Assembly (NCBI RefSeq): GCF_002563635.1
Contig: NZ_PDIZ01000001.1
Location: forward strand, 1,798,001 to 1,862,000
DNA from: Bacillus sp. es.036
GTDB lineage: Bacteria; Bacillota; Bacilli; Bacillales; Guptibacillaceae
Direction of reading: 5' to 3'
Length of the DNA stretch: 64,000 bases
The translations under genes were made by a program, and so were the position numbers. Shown piece by piece: positions 37,201-45,513 of this stretch; within the stretch, counting starts at the first letter, position 1, and every line of letters starts with the position of its first letter. Under the pieces are notes generated by a model. It was not told where the DNA came from, ran no database searches, and saw only the letters and a list, made by a program, of their open reading frames with translations.

Positions 37201-37210
37201 AAGAAGGGTG

Positions 37211-38128
37211 ATGAATGTTTTGCTACCACAACACGCTACAATCATTGAAGTAGGTCCAAGAGATGGGCTTCAAAATGAACAAAACCAGATCAAAACAAAT
37301 GATAAAATCCGTTTTATTAAAGCTCTAAAAGCGGCAGGAATGAAAGAAATAGAGATTACTTCATTTGTCTCACCGAAATGGGTTCCCCAAATGAAAGATG
37401 CCAGTGAAATAGTAAAAACATGCCTTGATGATACTCGGAACTTTGTCTTAGCTCCTAACCGTAAAGGGATAGAGAGAATTAAAGAAACGAACGTGAAAGC
37501 CATAGCACTTTTTGCTGGTGTTAGTAACTCCTTTAATCAAAAGAATAGCAATAAAGGGACAAAGGAGCTTCTTCATGAGCTCTTTCCTTTAGTCGAAGAA
37601 TTAAAAGCGGATGGTTACTTCGTTCGAGCCTGTATTTCCACTGCTTTCTATTGCCCATATGAAGGGAGAATAGATGGTAATGATACAATTGACGTTTGTC
37701 ATCAATTCGTTGATGCAGGTGTAGATGAATTAAGCGTAGCAGATACTATTGGAATGGCCACTCCTGAGGAATCGCACAACCTTTTTAGCCAACTTGTAAA
37801 GGAGTTTCCAACAACATTGTTAACAGCGCATTTTCATGATACACGTGGAATGGCCCTTGCTAACATCTATGCATGCCTCCAAGCTGGAATTTCAAGATTT
37901 GATACGTCAGCTGGCGGACTTGGAGGCTGTCCTTTCGCCAAAGGAGCGACAGGCAACGTTGCCACAGAAAGTGTTGTCTATATGTTGGAGAGAATGGGAA
38001 TCAAAACAGGTATTGATCTAGAAAAACTAATGAGAGCAATTGATGAGATTGAGCCTCACCTATCAAGATCCATCCTAACACCTTATCGAACGTTATATAA
38101 AAAAGAAAAGGAAGCCTCCATAAAGTAG
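37211..38128 (+). CDS. mvaB: Hydroxymethylglutaryl-CoA lyase
   Basis: A 305-residue TIM-barrel enzyme of the HMGL-like family. It shows EVGPRDGLQNE, the metal-binding HFHDTRG and the active-site cysteine loop GGLGGCPFAKGATGN. It cleaves HMG-CoA to acetyl-CoA and acetoacetate, the last step of leucine degradation (YngG in B. subtilis). Divergent from the thiolase-scoAB operon, which consumes the acetoacetate. The start is uncertain: GTG at 37208, ATG at 37211 and TTG at 37220 compete, and the purine-rich site AGAAGGG is very close to the ATG. Confidence 0.92.
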   Translation: MNVLLPQHATIIEVGPRDGLQNEQNQIKTNDKIRFIKALKAAGMKEIEITSFVSPKWVPQMKDASEIVKTCLDDTRNFVLAPNRKGIERIKETNVKAIALFAGVSNSFNQKNSNKGTKELLHELFPLVEELKADGYFVRACISTAFYCPYEGRIDGNDTIDVCHQFVDAGVDELSVADTIGMATPEESHNLFSQLVKEFPTTLLTAHFHDTRGMALANIYACLQAGISRFDTSAGGLGGCPFAKGATGNVATESVVYMLERMGIKTGIDLEKLMRAIDEIEPHLSRSILTPYRTLYKKEKEASIK

Positions 38129-38155
38129 ACATATAAATATTATGGTAAACTAAAT

Positions 38156-38185
38156 AAAATAAGCACATATAAGTGTGCTTATTTT
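38156..38185 (+). terminator. Terminator after the HMG-CoA lyase gene
   Basis: A perfect 12-bp stem AAAATAAGCACA/TGTGCTTATTTT with a 6-base loop. It lies 28 bases after the stop, and is also close to the stop of the small minus-strand gene at 38194. Confidence 0.8.
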
Positions 38186-38193
38186 ATCATATT

Positions 38194-38355
38194 TCATCCT
38201 TTTACTATAGTTAAAATAATACTATAGATTAGAGCTAAAACTAGTCCACCGATAATCGTAATTCGATCCATCTTTTGACCTTTAAATAAATTCAATACTC
38301 CCTTTACGACCATAAATACTACGAAAAAAATAACAAAATACATCAAAAACGTCAC
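38194..38355 (-). CDS. Small membrane protein, 53 residues
   Basis: A short open frame with GTG start and AGGGGG 10 bases upstream. Translation gives MTFLMYFVIFFVVFMVVK..., then NLFKGQKMD, then a second hydrophobic stretch ITIIGGLVLALIYSIILTIV: two predicted membrane segments joined by a short charged loop. I do not recognise it. It lies 21 bases downstream of yqkB and ends near a terminator, so it may be the last gene of the padR-yqkB transcript. Confidence 0.65.
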   Translation of the reverse strand: MTFLMYFVIFFVVFMVVKGVLNLFKGQKMDRITIIGGLVLALIYSIILTIVKG

Positions 38356-38376
38356 TCTAATAAATCCCCCTAATCG

Positions 38377-38691
38377 TTATCCATTGTTTATATACCGCAT
38401 TCTCGGGTTAATGATTTCACTATCACTTTTAAGCATAAAACACTGGTGTTTCGGAAGGAAATCAATTTTCATTTCTTTATCAAAAAACACTTTATATTGT
38501 TTCTGAATCAATACAGGTCTGAAATTTGATTCAAGCGTCATATTAAAATCACCCTGAGCGGAATCATTTACTAATTGCGTAACGCCGTTCACTACACACC
38601 CGCAATCTTCAATGTCATAATGTAACTTCATATAACCCTCAGAATCATGTTCTAATTTCTCGATCGCTTGATCTGTGAATGTCACTCTCAT
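38377..38691 (-). CDS. yqkB: Iron-sulfur cluster biosynthesis family protein (YqkB-like)
   Basis: A 104-residue HesB-like (Fe-S_biosyn) domain protein with a paired-cysteine segment DIEDCGCVVNGV in place of the classic A-type CxC pattern. YqkB-type proteins are a Firmicutes family of unknown function. The ATG at 38691 lies two bases beyond the padR stop (TAACATG), so the genes are coupled; GAGGAG precedes. An in-frame ATG six codons upstream lies inside padR and is rejected. Confidence 0.83.
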   Translation of the reverse strand: MRVTFTDQAIEKLEHDSEGYMKLHYDIEDCGCVVNGVTQLVNDSAQGDFNMTLESNFRPVLIQKQYKVFFDKEMKIDFLPKHQCFMLKSDSEIINPRMRYINNG

Positions 38692-38692
38692 G

Positions 38693-39253
38693 TTATCTCT
38701 CCTCTCCACTATCTTCTATAATAACGGCTATAAACTCAATAGCCCAGTCACACCACTCAATCCAGGTTTTCATCTGACGCCTACCGTACTCAAGCGTTAG
38801 ATATTCCCCCAGACGATCTTTCTCTATTCTATGATCAACTGCATTTTCTTCTTTCCAGCTGTTCATATGATCAAGCACCATTTGATGATGCTCTTTACTC
38901 TCTTTTAGAAATTGTATTGCTTCTTCTTTTGGAATAAGATGAAATAAAGAAACACGCATCAATTGTTCGTTTTTCATTTTTGGTGGGTCTACAGTATGAT
39001 GAGCAAGCCATTCAATGAGAAGACGGTATCCTTTATCTTCAATCGAATAGATCTTTTTATCTGGCAGATCTAACTGCGGAACAATTTCAAAGCTTACTAG
39101 CTTCTCTTTCTCCATCTTACCAAGTTCTCGATAAATTTGGGTGTGATGCGCAGACCAAAAATGGATCATCGTTTCTCTAAATTGTTGTGTTAGCTCATAT
39201 CCGGTTGATGGTTTCTTTGTGAGTAATCCAAGAAGAGCATATCGTAAAGCCAT
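38693..39253 (-). CDS. PadR family transcriptional regulator
   Basis: A 186-residue regulator. The N-terminal winged helix begins ALLGLLTKKPSTGYEL with the typical basic wing; the C-terminal part is the Vir_act_alpha_C dimerisation domain (about 95-180). The ligand is unknown. It lies immediately upstream of yqkB and the small membrane gene. A pair of CACATTTGA repeats about 70 bases upstream could be its own operator. Confidence 0.88.
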   Translation of the reverse strand: MALRYALLGLLTKKPSTGYELTQQFRETMIHFWSAHHTQIYRELGKMEKEKLVSFEIVPQLDLPDKKIYSIEDKGYRLLIEWLAHHTVDPPKMKNEQLMRVSLFHLIPKEEAIQFLKESKEHHQMVLDHMNSWKEENAVDHRIEKDRLGEYLTLEYGRRQMKTWIEWCDWAIEFIAVIIEDSGEER

Positions 39254-39316
39254 ATCATCATTTCCTTTTCAGCAATTTGCTTCTTCTCCATTATAAACGT
39301 CTTTACGATATCTTTG

Positions 39317-39345
39317 CACATTTGAAGTTGCAAATCCACATTTGA
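39317..39345. repeat. Direct repeat CACATTTGA upstream of padR
   Basis: CACATTTGA occurs at 39317-39325 and 39337-39345, 20 bp apart (about two helical turns), with TTTGAAGTTGCAAA between giving an inverted core. The placement upstream of a PadR-family regulator makes it a candidate operator; this is inference. Confidence 0.4.
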
Positions 39346-39450
39346 CAATTAATTTGAATTTCATTTTATCAGAAATGATAAGAAAACGACCCCCGGATAA
39401 TATGCTTATACACTGCTAAGATGAAATTTGATAAAATACCGGACAATTCA

Positions 39451-39486
39451 AAAAAGCAGGCTGTCTATTTCAACTGCCTGCTTTTT
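39451..39486 (-). terminator. Terminator after bpr
   Basis: A perfect 11-bp stem AAAAAGCAGGC/GCCTGCTTTTT with a 14-base loop, followed by T residues on the minus strand, 12 bases after the bpr stop. The plus strand is also suitable. Confidence 0.8.
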
Positions 39487-39498
39487 CGATGGTTTAAA

Positions 39499-42400
39499 CT
39501 ATTCTTTCGTATTGATATTTAGTAATCCTTCCGCTGTTTTACGTGTCTCGTTGCCAAAAGAATCTTTCACTTTCACTTCGATCTCAGCACCTTCAGCCAC
39601 CACATTCGAAGTAGCTGTCCAGTAACCGACATAATGCCCTTCTGATACTTCCATCATTGGAAATTCAGTCATACTTGAAGGCATCATCGTTGGATTCACT
39701 AACGGCATACGAATTGAGAAAGTAGCCTTTATTCCTGGAGCGCTATCGAATTCAATTTTCACTGATTCTCCCGCTTGAAGATCTTTATTTTGATCTGGCT
39801 TTAATTGATTAATGACCAATTCTTCTTGCTGGGAATAAACGTTGATCGACTTTTTCGTTTTATTTCCTGCTTTGTCTTTCGCCACTACTTTTATAATGTT
39901 CTCACCTTGATCGAGCAGCATCCGATGTGAAAATGTACCATCTTCTACTTTCGCTTTCGTTCCGTTAACCTTTACCCAAGCAAGATTTTCATCATGAACG
40001 TCACCTTTAACTGTTACGGATCCTTTATTTGTTTTCCAGTCATTTTTTGGAGATGTGATCGTTAATTCCGGTTTCGTTTGATCTAAAGTAACCATTACAG
40101 CATCAGATTCTTCCGTCATCCCACGATCCGTTGATGCACGAGCTGTTAACTGATTTTCACCATCGCTCAATTGGATTTCTGTTGTGAAATGACCTTCTTC
40201 ATTAGAAGTTGTGACAGCTGCTTCTTCGCCATTTTTCATAACATGAACGTCTGTCATTGGTGCGGTTTCACCGTCAACTTCAATGCTATTCTTGTTTGTA
40301 TACGATCCGTCTTTTGGAGATGTAATCATTGGTGCTGTTAGTTCATAATCAACGACTGCACGGATCATATAGTTCCCTTCTTCTTCAGGAGCCTTCGACC
40401 ATGCGCCGCTAACATATTGCCAGCTTCGGTCGATATATTCTCCGTCTTCATCTGTTGCAAGGCCCGGAGCATTTGGATTGGCATCCGCTTGAATATAGGT
40501 GAGATAAAAATCACCTTCTACGATCACTCCTTGATCAGACAGGTCGACCATCGTCCATTCTCCGTTCCGAAGAGCGGTCGCGTCGATTGGACCAGCGAGC
40601 TTCTTGCCTGGTGCTCCATCCGGACCTGATGCATCATGAATTTCAACTTTGAAGTTTGTGCCGCCTGGATTTGGCCATTCCGTATTCCAGAATCTAAATA
40701 ACCCTCCAGTCACAAGCGCACGTTCTTGACCTTCTGCAAGCGACATTTTCACAGCCCAACCGTTTCCAGCATCATAGAACGCTCTCGCATTCTCAGCAGT
40801 ACCATCGTCATACCCGATTTCCCCTGCATATCCGATGAATGGGGAAAGATCAGCATTCTGTACAACTGTCTCGTTCGCTTCCACAGTGACGTTAAATGTT
40901 TCGCTATAGTAACCGGCCGCAAGAACTTTTAACGTATACTCCCCTTCATAACCTGTTAGTGAATAATTTCCTTCTTCATCCGTTTGAACAGGTGCTATAG
41001 CAGCATCTTCTACTAATAAAACAGTTGCATCTTGGATTGGCTCTCCTGTTTCACTATTCTTGACTGTTCCTTCGATTTCTCCCTCTGGTATCGCTTCTAA
41101 TGTGAAGTCGGCATCTGTCACTTCATCATCTACGATCATCACTTCCTGAGTCTCTGACTGGTAGCCATATGCTTCTGCAATAGCCGTGTAGTCCCCTGCT
41201 GCATGGGTCATAGAATAGCTTCCATTTTCCAAATCCGTTGTTGCGGAACGTCCTGTCTCAAGGATAGACACTTCTGCTTGAAGCGGCAAAGCTTGAGGTG
41301 TAGGTGATGGTTTCTCTTGAACAGGATTTACAACGTCGAACAGCGGTGCAGGTTTTAACTTGTCAGGGTTTACTTTTTCTTTCGCTTTGGCACTAGCAGA
41401 TTTTTCATCAGGCTGAATAGAAACTTTCGCGCTCTTTTTCTTAGCGGCGACTTCCATCGGCTCTGCTGATAAACTTACATCGTCAATATACCAGCCCTGC
41501 TTCATCACGCTACCATCCGTCTCGACGTGAAAAGCTAAATAAATTCGCTGATTTTCATAGGCTGATAGATCAACCTCTTCACTCACCCATTCATCAGAAA
41601 GATTATTATACTCCGCAAGAGCTTCCCAATTTTCCTGATCGGTTGAAACGAAGAGATGACCATAATCATAGTTTCTTTCAAGTTCATACCATTGATTGAA
41701 TTGAAGATAAGCTTCACCTTCTGGTAAATCGATAGGAGGCATCATCAGCGTCATGTTAGCACTGTTGTCATAGGCTCCATCAAGGTTGGTTCCATAAACC
41801 TTTTCTCCAGAGTAAGCTTCAGGACCAACCGTTGGCGTCCCCCACTCCCATGAATTATTTTCTCCCCAGCTCATCCATCCAGCTGGCTCTGATTCAAAGT
41901 CTGTTTCGTAACCTGTTGAGATACCAGGGATAATTTCTACCTGATATTCATCCGTTGTGACAACATGCCCACCATAGTCTTCGATTTTAAACCTGTAACT
42001 AACGGAAGGTTCACTGACGGCGTCACCTGGAATAATAGCTTGATAGGATCCAGAAAGATAGTTTCCATCAATTCTTGTTGCTTCAGTTGACGTCCACTCT
42101 CCGTTATGATCATATTCAAGCTCTACACTTGTTACGCTCACATTATCTGTCGCTGTGACGGTAAGAGGAAGATCCATCTGAGCATATGCTTCTGAAAGAG
42201 CATCGTGTTGATATGTGGGCTCTTCTTCATCGCTTCCTTCTTTCATCACCTCTCCTTCTAATGTACCGAGACCACTCATAACAGAAGAAACGGCGTCAAA
42301 AGCATTCACTAATCCATATCCGTAACCATTATTCGGAGAATCTGGGAGTTCATCATCTGTAAGTGGTGTAACGGTGTTTAAAAAGATGTCTTCTATATCA

Positions 42401-43791
42401 TCAACCGTCAACGAGGGATCTGCTTGACGAAGGAGAGCCACGACCGCTGATACGTGTGGGCCAGCCATCGACGTCCCATTCCACCCTCCTTCATAGCTAC
42501 TCCCTGGTACCGCAGAACGGATATTGACTCCAGGAGCTGAAACGTCAGGTTTTATTTCATCGTATGGGGATGGTCCCTGTAGAGAGAAACTCCCAAGAGC
42601 ATCATTGATATCTGTAGCTCCAGTAGCAAATGATTCAGGATAATTTGCTGGTGTTGCGATTGACTCTGGACCTCCTGGATTAAATAATGTTGTATTACCA
42701 GCAGAAAATCCTGGGAAAATATCTGCATTTCGCCAGTTTTGAACCATTGGGCGATACCATTCGTCAAGTCCAGGCCCGCCTCCCCAAGAATTGTTCACGA
42801 CATCAGGAGCCTTCTCAGGATGTGGATTGCCTTCAGCATCCTTAGGAGCAATAATCCATTCTCCTGCTTCAAGAAGATCGATATCTGTTCCACCGTCTTC
42901 GCTAAATGCTTTTACAGCAATCCATTTTGCACCAGGAGCGACGCCAATCTCGTTCGAACCATCAGGTTCAGCGCCAACCATTGTTCCCATCGTATGCGTC
43001 CCGTGAGCGAGATCATCATAAGGTGCCGCTTCTCCGCTTACAGCATCAAACCAGTTAAATTCATGATCCACCCCTTCAGAACTATACCCTCGATACTGTT
43101 CCATAAGAGCTGGATGGTCCCATTGAACACCGGTATCAATGTTAGCGATTACCGTCCCTGCCCCATCAATTCCCATATCCCAGACTTCAGGAGCACCTAC
43201 TCGATCAATATTCCACTCAATCGAATTCGTATCTGCAGTCGTTTTAGCCTTAGTTTTCGTTTTATCTGGAATTGGCTGAATCTTCCTGATCTCGTTAGGA
43301 AGTATTTTATCCACTTCAGGAAATGATGCTAGCTGGTTCATCACTTTTTTTGTTGCTGTTACTGCCATACCGTTTACGATGTAAAATGATTTTATGTCTT
43401 CTGCATTGCCTTTTTTCTCTTGTTGTTCTAAGTATGTGGACACAGATTGTTGTGTTTCAATAGACGTAGCTCTTAACTCATTAACAACAGCTGATCGCTT
43501 AGTGATTTCAGCTTGAAAGGAAGTTAAGTTGTTTTTCTTTGCCTTTTCTTCCGCTTCTTTCGCTACTTTTGTCGTATCAGCTTGTTCTGCAAATTTAATC
43601 AAGAACGTTACTTTTTCGTTCTTCTCGAATGCTTTCGATACCTTCTGATCAATTCGTTTCACTTCATCATTCATGGATACAGAAGAATCACTTTTCGCGT
43701 TCGCTTGCATCGCTGGTTGAATGAAGCTCGTGATGAGGAGAATAAAACAAGCAAATAGAACTACGATTTTACGTTTGCTTCGTTTTCTCAA
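39499..43791 (-). CDS. bpr: Bacillopeptidase F, secreted S8 serine protease
   Basis: A 1430-residue extracellular protease. It has a signal peptide (about 1-32), an inhibitor propeptide (about 40-170), and a subtilisin domain with catalytic Asp219 (ANIDTG), His263 (AHGTHTMGT) and Ser441 (NGTSMAGPHVSAV). Then come a MAM/lectin-like region (about 630-790), carboxypeptidase-regulatory-like domains (about 850-990) and Ig-like repeats (about 1150-1320). The order and length match B. subtilis Bpr. It degrades extracellular protein and is processed at the C-terminus (family knowledge). It has no neighbour in operon. Confidence 0.95.
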   Translation of the reverse strand: MRKRSKRKIVVLFACFILLITSFIQPAMQANAKSDSSVSMNDEVKRIDQKVSKAFEKNEKVTFLIKFAEQADTTKVAKEAEEKAKKNNLTSFQAEITKRSAVVNELRATSIETQQSVSTYLEQQEKKGNAEDIKSFYIVNGMAVTATKKVMNQLASFPEVDKILPNEIRKIQPIPDKTKTKAKTTADTNSIEWNIDRVGAPEVWDMGIDGAGTVIANIDTGVQWDHPALMEQYRGYSSEGVDHEFNWFDAVSGEAAPYDDLAHGTHTMGTMVGAEPDGSNEIGVAPGAKWIAVKAFSEDGGTDIDLLEAGEWIIAPKDAEGNPHPEKAPDVVNNSWGGGPGLDEWYRPMVQNWRNADIFPGFSAGNTTLFNPGGPESIATPANYPESFATGATDINDALGSFSLQGPSPYDEIKPDVSAPGVNIRSAVPGSSYEGGWNGTSMAGPHVSAVVALLRQADPSLTVDDIEDIFLNTVTPLTDDELPDSPNNGYGYGLVNAFDAVSSVMSGLGTLEGEVMKEGSDEEEPTYQHDALSEAYAQMDLPLTVTATDNVSVTSVELEYDHNGEWTSTEATRIDGNYLSGSYQAIIPGDAVSEPSVSYRFKIEDYGGHVVTTDEYQVEIIPGISTGYETDFESEPAGWMSWGENNSWEWGTPTVGPEAYSGEKVYGTNLDGAYDNSANMTLMMPPIDLPEGEAYLQFNQWYELERNYDYGHLFVSTDQENWEALAEYNNLSDEWVSEEVDLSAYENQRIYLAFHVETDGSVMKQGWYIDDVSLSAEPMEVAAKKKSAKVSIQPDEKSASAKAKEKVNPDKLKPAPLFDVVNPVQEKPSPTPQALPLQAEVSILETGRSATTDLENGSYSMTHAAGDYTAIAEAYGYQSETQEVMIVDDEVTDADFTLEAIPEGEIEGTVKNSETGEPIQDATVLLVEDAAIAPVQTDEEGNYSLTGYEGEYTLKVLAAGYYSETFNVTVEANETVVQNADLSPFIGYAGEIGYDDGTAENARAFYDAGNGWAVKMSLAEGQERALVTGGLFRFWNTEWPNPGGTNFKVEIHDASGPDGAPGKKLAGPIDATALRNGEWTMVDLSDQGVIVEGDFYLTYIQADANPNAPGLATDEDGEYIDRSWQYVSGAWSKAPEEEGNYMIRAVVDYELTAPMITSPKDGSYTNKNSIEVDGETAPMTDVHVMKNGEEAAVTTSNEEGHFTTEIQLSDGENQLTARASTDRGMTEESDAVMVTLDQTKPELTITSPKNDWKTNKGSVTVKGDVHDENLAWVKVNGTKAKVEDGTFSHRMLLDQGENIIKVVAKDKAGNKTKKSINVYSQQEELVINQLKPDQNKDLQAGESVKIEFDSAPGIKATFSIRMPLVNPTMMPSSMTEFPMMEVSEGHYVGYWTATSNVVAEGAEIEVKVKDSFGNETRKTAEGLLNINTKE

Positions 43792-44320
43792 AATATTTCC
43801 TCCCTATTATTGGTTTTGTGTTTACTCTCTGCCCTCCTTTTGGATTTCTGGGTTCACTTAACATGCTATACCAGGATTTGTCACATTCAAATCAAAAATA
43901 ACAAAATTTTCAGAAAATAATCCAATTCTCTCAAAGTACTTTTAATATAAAAAAATGACGATTGTCCTGGATGTGTGTAGTATTTTGATGGTCGATATCG
44001 TTTTTAAATAGCCTTTAGCGTATAAGGACTATAGAAGCAGCGAATCTTACTTTAGTAACACGACTATGACGAATTCCCTAAACCTCTTTTTTATTCCATT
44101 ACGATATCAGCATAAAGGAGGACTTTTCTCAAATAACACGTTATTGACATGCCATAAAGATTGAAAAACGATTCTCATTTGTCATCTTTCGCTAGTAATC
44201 GTGTCGTCAACCCCTTTCTTTTCAACACTAAAATCCGACAGTGTTTTCTCATGCCCACTTATAAAGTCGCGGTCTTTTTGTATGAATTGATGCACAGATC
44301 AATCATGATATTTCCACATT
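43792..44320. other. Non-coding region upstream of bpr
   Basis: This 529-base stretch separates bpr from the flavoprotein operon terminator. I see no open reading frame with a ribosome site, no riboswitch motif and no clear consensus promoter. It is AT-rich near bpr and presumably holds the bpr promoter. Confidence 0.5.
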
Positions 44321-44353
44321 AAAAACCCTCTTTCTTAAAGAAAGAGGGTTTTT
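44321..44353 (-). terminator. Terminator of the ynj-like operon
   Basis: A perfect 16-bp inverted repeat (44321-44336 with 44338-44353) ending in TTTTT on both strands lies 44 bases after the stop of the last gene of the operon. Confidence 0.85.
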
Positions 44354-44397
44354 GACAGTCTTTTTCATTGCGAGAAAAAAGGGTTAACGGTATTTAC

Positions 44398-45486
44398 TTA
44401 ACCATTCGACTTGTATATGTTCATAAACTTTTGATCAATTCGATTTTTTAATTTCCATGAGAGAGGATGATGAAGCACGATTCTTCCATATATCAGTAAT
44501 CCCTGTTTCTGGCCAGTAGAAAGAATCGATAAGTAAGTATCTTTAGGTTGGAAACGCCGACCATTCGCTTCTTTCATGAACCCCTTAATATTCTCCCAAA
44601 GGATCTCTGATTGTCGCACGGCTACTACACCGGCTTTAGGAAGACCCGGATACTGCCGGATAGAAGCACAATCTCCCGCTGCAAAAATGGCGGGATACTC
44701 CTTTACTTGTAGTGTATCTTCTACAAGTAAGTAACCCTCTTGATCAACAGGTAATTGAGAAGTTTGAAATAAACCGGGAGCTTTTGGGCCAGTTAACCAT
44801 AAAACTTCATCATAAGCAATTTGGCTACCAGTTGAGGTGATAATCTGACTAGTCGTGACATTTGCCACTTTTTCTTTCAAATAAATTGGCAAATTTTTAT
44901 CTTGCATTATTTGCTTAATTTTTTCCTGTGCTTTAGCAGAAGTATTTTCTAACAATGGTGAATGAGAAATGATCGAAACGGGTTTCTTATCCTCAAGTTT
45001 TCGTCTTGCAGATAGAGCTAAAGCCATTTCAACTCCCGCAGCGCCCCCTCCTACAACTACGGGATTTTTTGCCTCCTGCATTGCTCTCGCTACTTCTTCT
45101 ATACGATAGTTAGGTTTTACGCGAAGAGCATGCTTTCTAGCTCCAGGGACATCAATTCCGGCTGTTAATGATCCGATATCAATTGAAAGAACATCATATG
45201 AGAGTATATCGCCTTTTTCGGTTAACACCACTTTCGCTTTAGCATCGATCGATAATGCTGCACCCTCCGTAAAATGAATGTCTGCTGCTTTTGCTAGTGT
45301 TGGAATATGTATACGCATGTCTTCTTTGTTATACAGACCCTCGAGATAGCCTGAGAACATTCCTGAATAATATTGATACTCAGAAGGAGAAATGATTGTC
45401 ACATCAAACTCTCCTTTTTCTTCTTCAAGCTTCTTCATGATGTAAAGATGAGCATGTCCTGCTCCAATTAACAATAGTTTTTTCAA
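44398..45486 (-). CDS. NAD(P)/FAD-dependent oxidoreductase, NDH-2/SelD-N-domain type
   Basis: A 362-residue flavoprotein with an N-terminal FAD Rossmann motif LLIGAGHAHLYI, a central NAD(P) motif VVVGGGAAGVEMA (about 143-155) and the second FAD motif IFAAGDCASI. YYSGMFSGYLEG near residue 40 is typical of the NADH-dehydrogenase-like group that also occurs fused ahead of selenophosphate synthase SelD. No SelD domain or active-site dithiol is seen. It closes an eight-gene operon 27 bases after the MerA-like gene. Substrate unknown. Confidence 0.85.
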   Translation of the reverse strand: MKKLLLIGAGHAHLYIMKKLEEEKGEFDVTIISPSEYQYYSGMFSGYLEGLYNKEDMRIHIPTLAKAADIHFTEGAALSIDAKAKVVLTEKGDILSYDVLSIDIGSLTAGIDVPGARKHALRVKPNYRIEEVARAMQEAKNPVVVGGGAAGVEMALALSARRKLEDKKPVSIISHSPLLENTSAKAQEKIKQIMQDKNLPIYLKEKVANVTTSQIITSTGSQIAYDEVLWLTGPKAPGLFQTSQLPVDQEGYLLVEDTLQVKEYPAIFAAGDCASIRQYPGLPKAGVVAVRQSEILWENIKGFMKEANGRRFQPKDTYLSILSTGQKQGLLIYGRIVLHHPLSWKLKNRIDQKFMNIYKSNG

Positions 45487-45513
45487 ACTTCTCCTCCTCT
45501 GTCCTCTGATTCC

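Noticed and set aside
42739-43326. A 195-codon plus-strand frame opposite the bpr catalytic domain
   Set aside because: It is antisense to a well-matched protease, has no ribosome site and no family features.
43792-44320. A hidden gene or RNA in the 529-base gap before bpr
   Set aside because: No open frame with a ribosome site and no recognisable RNA motif.
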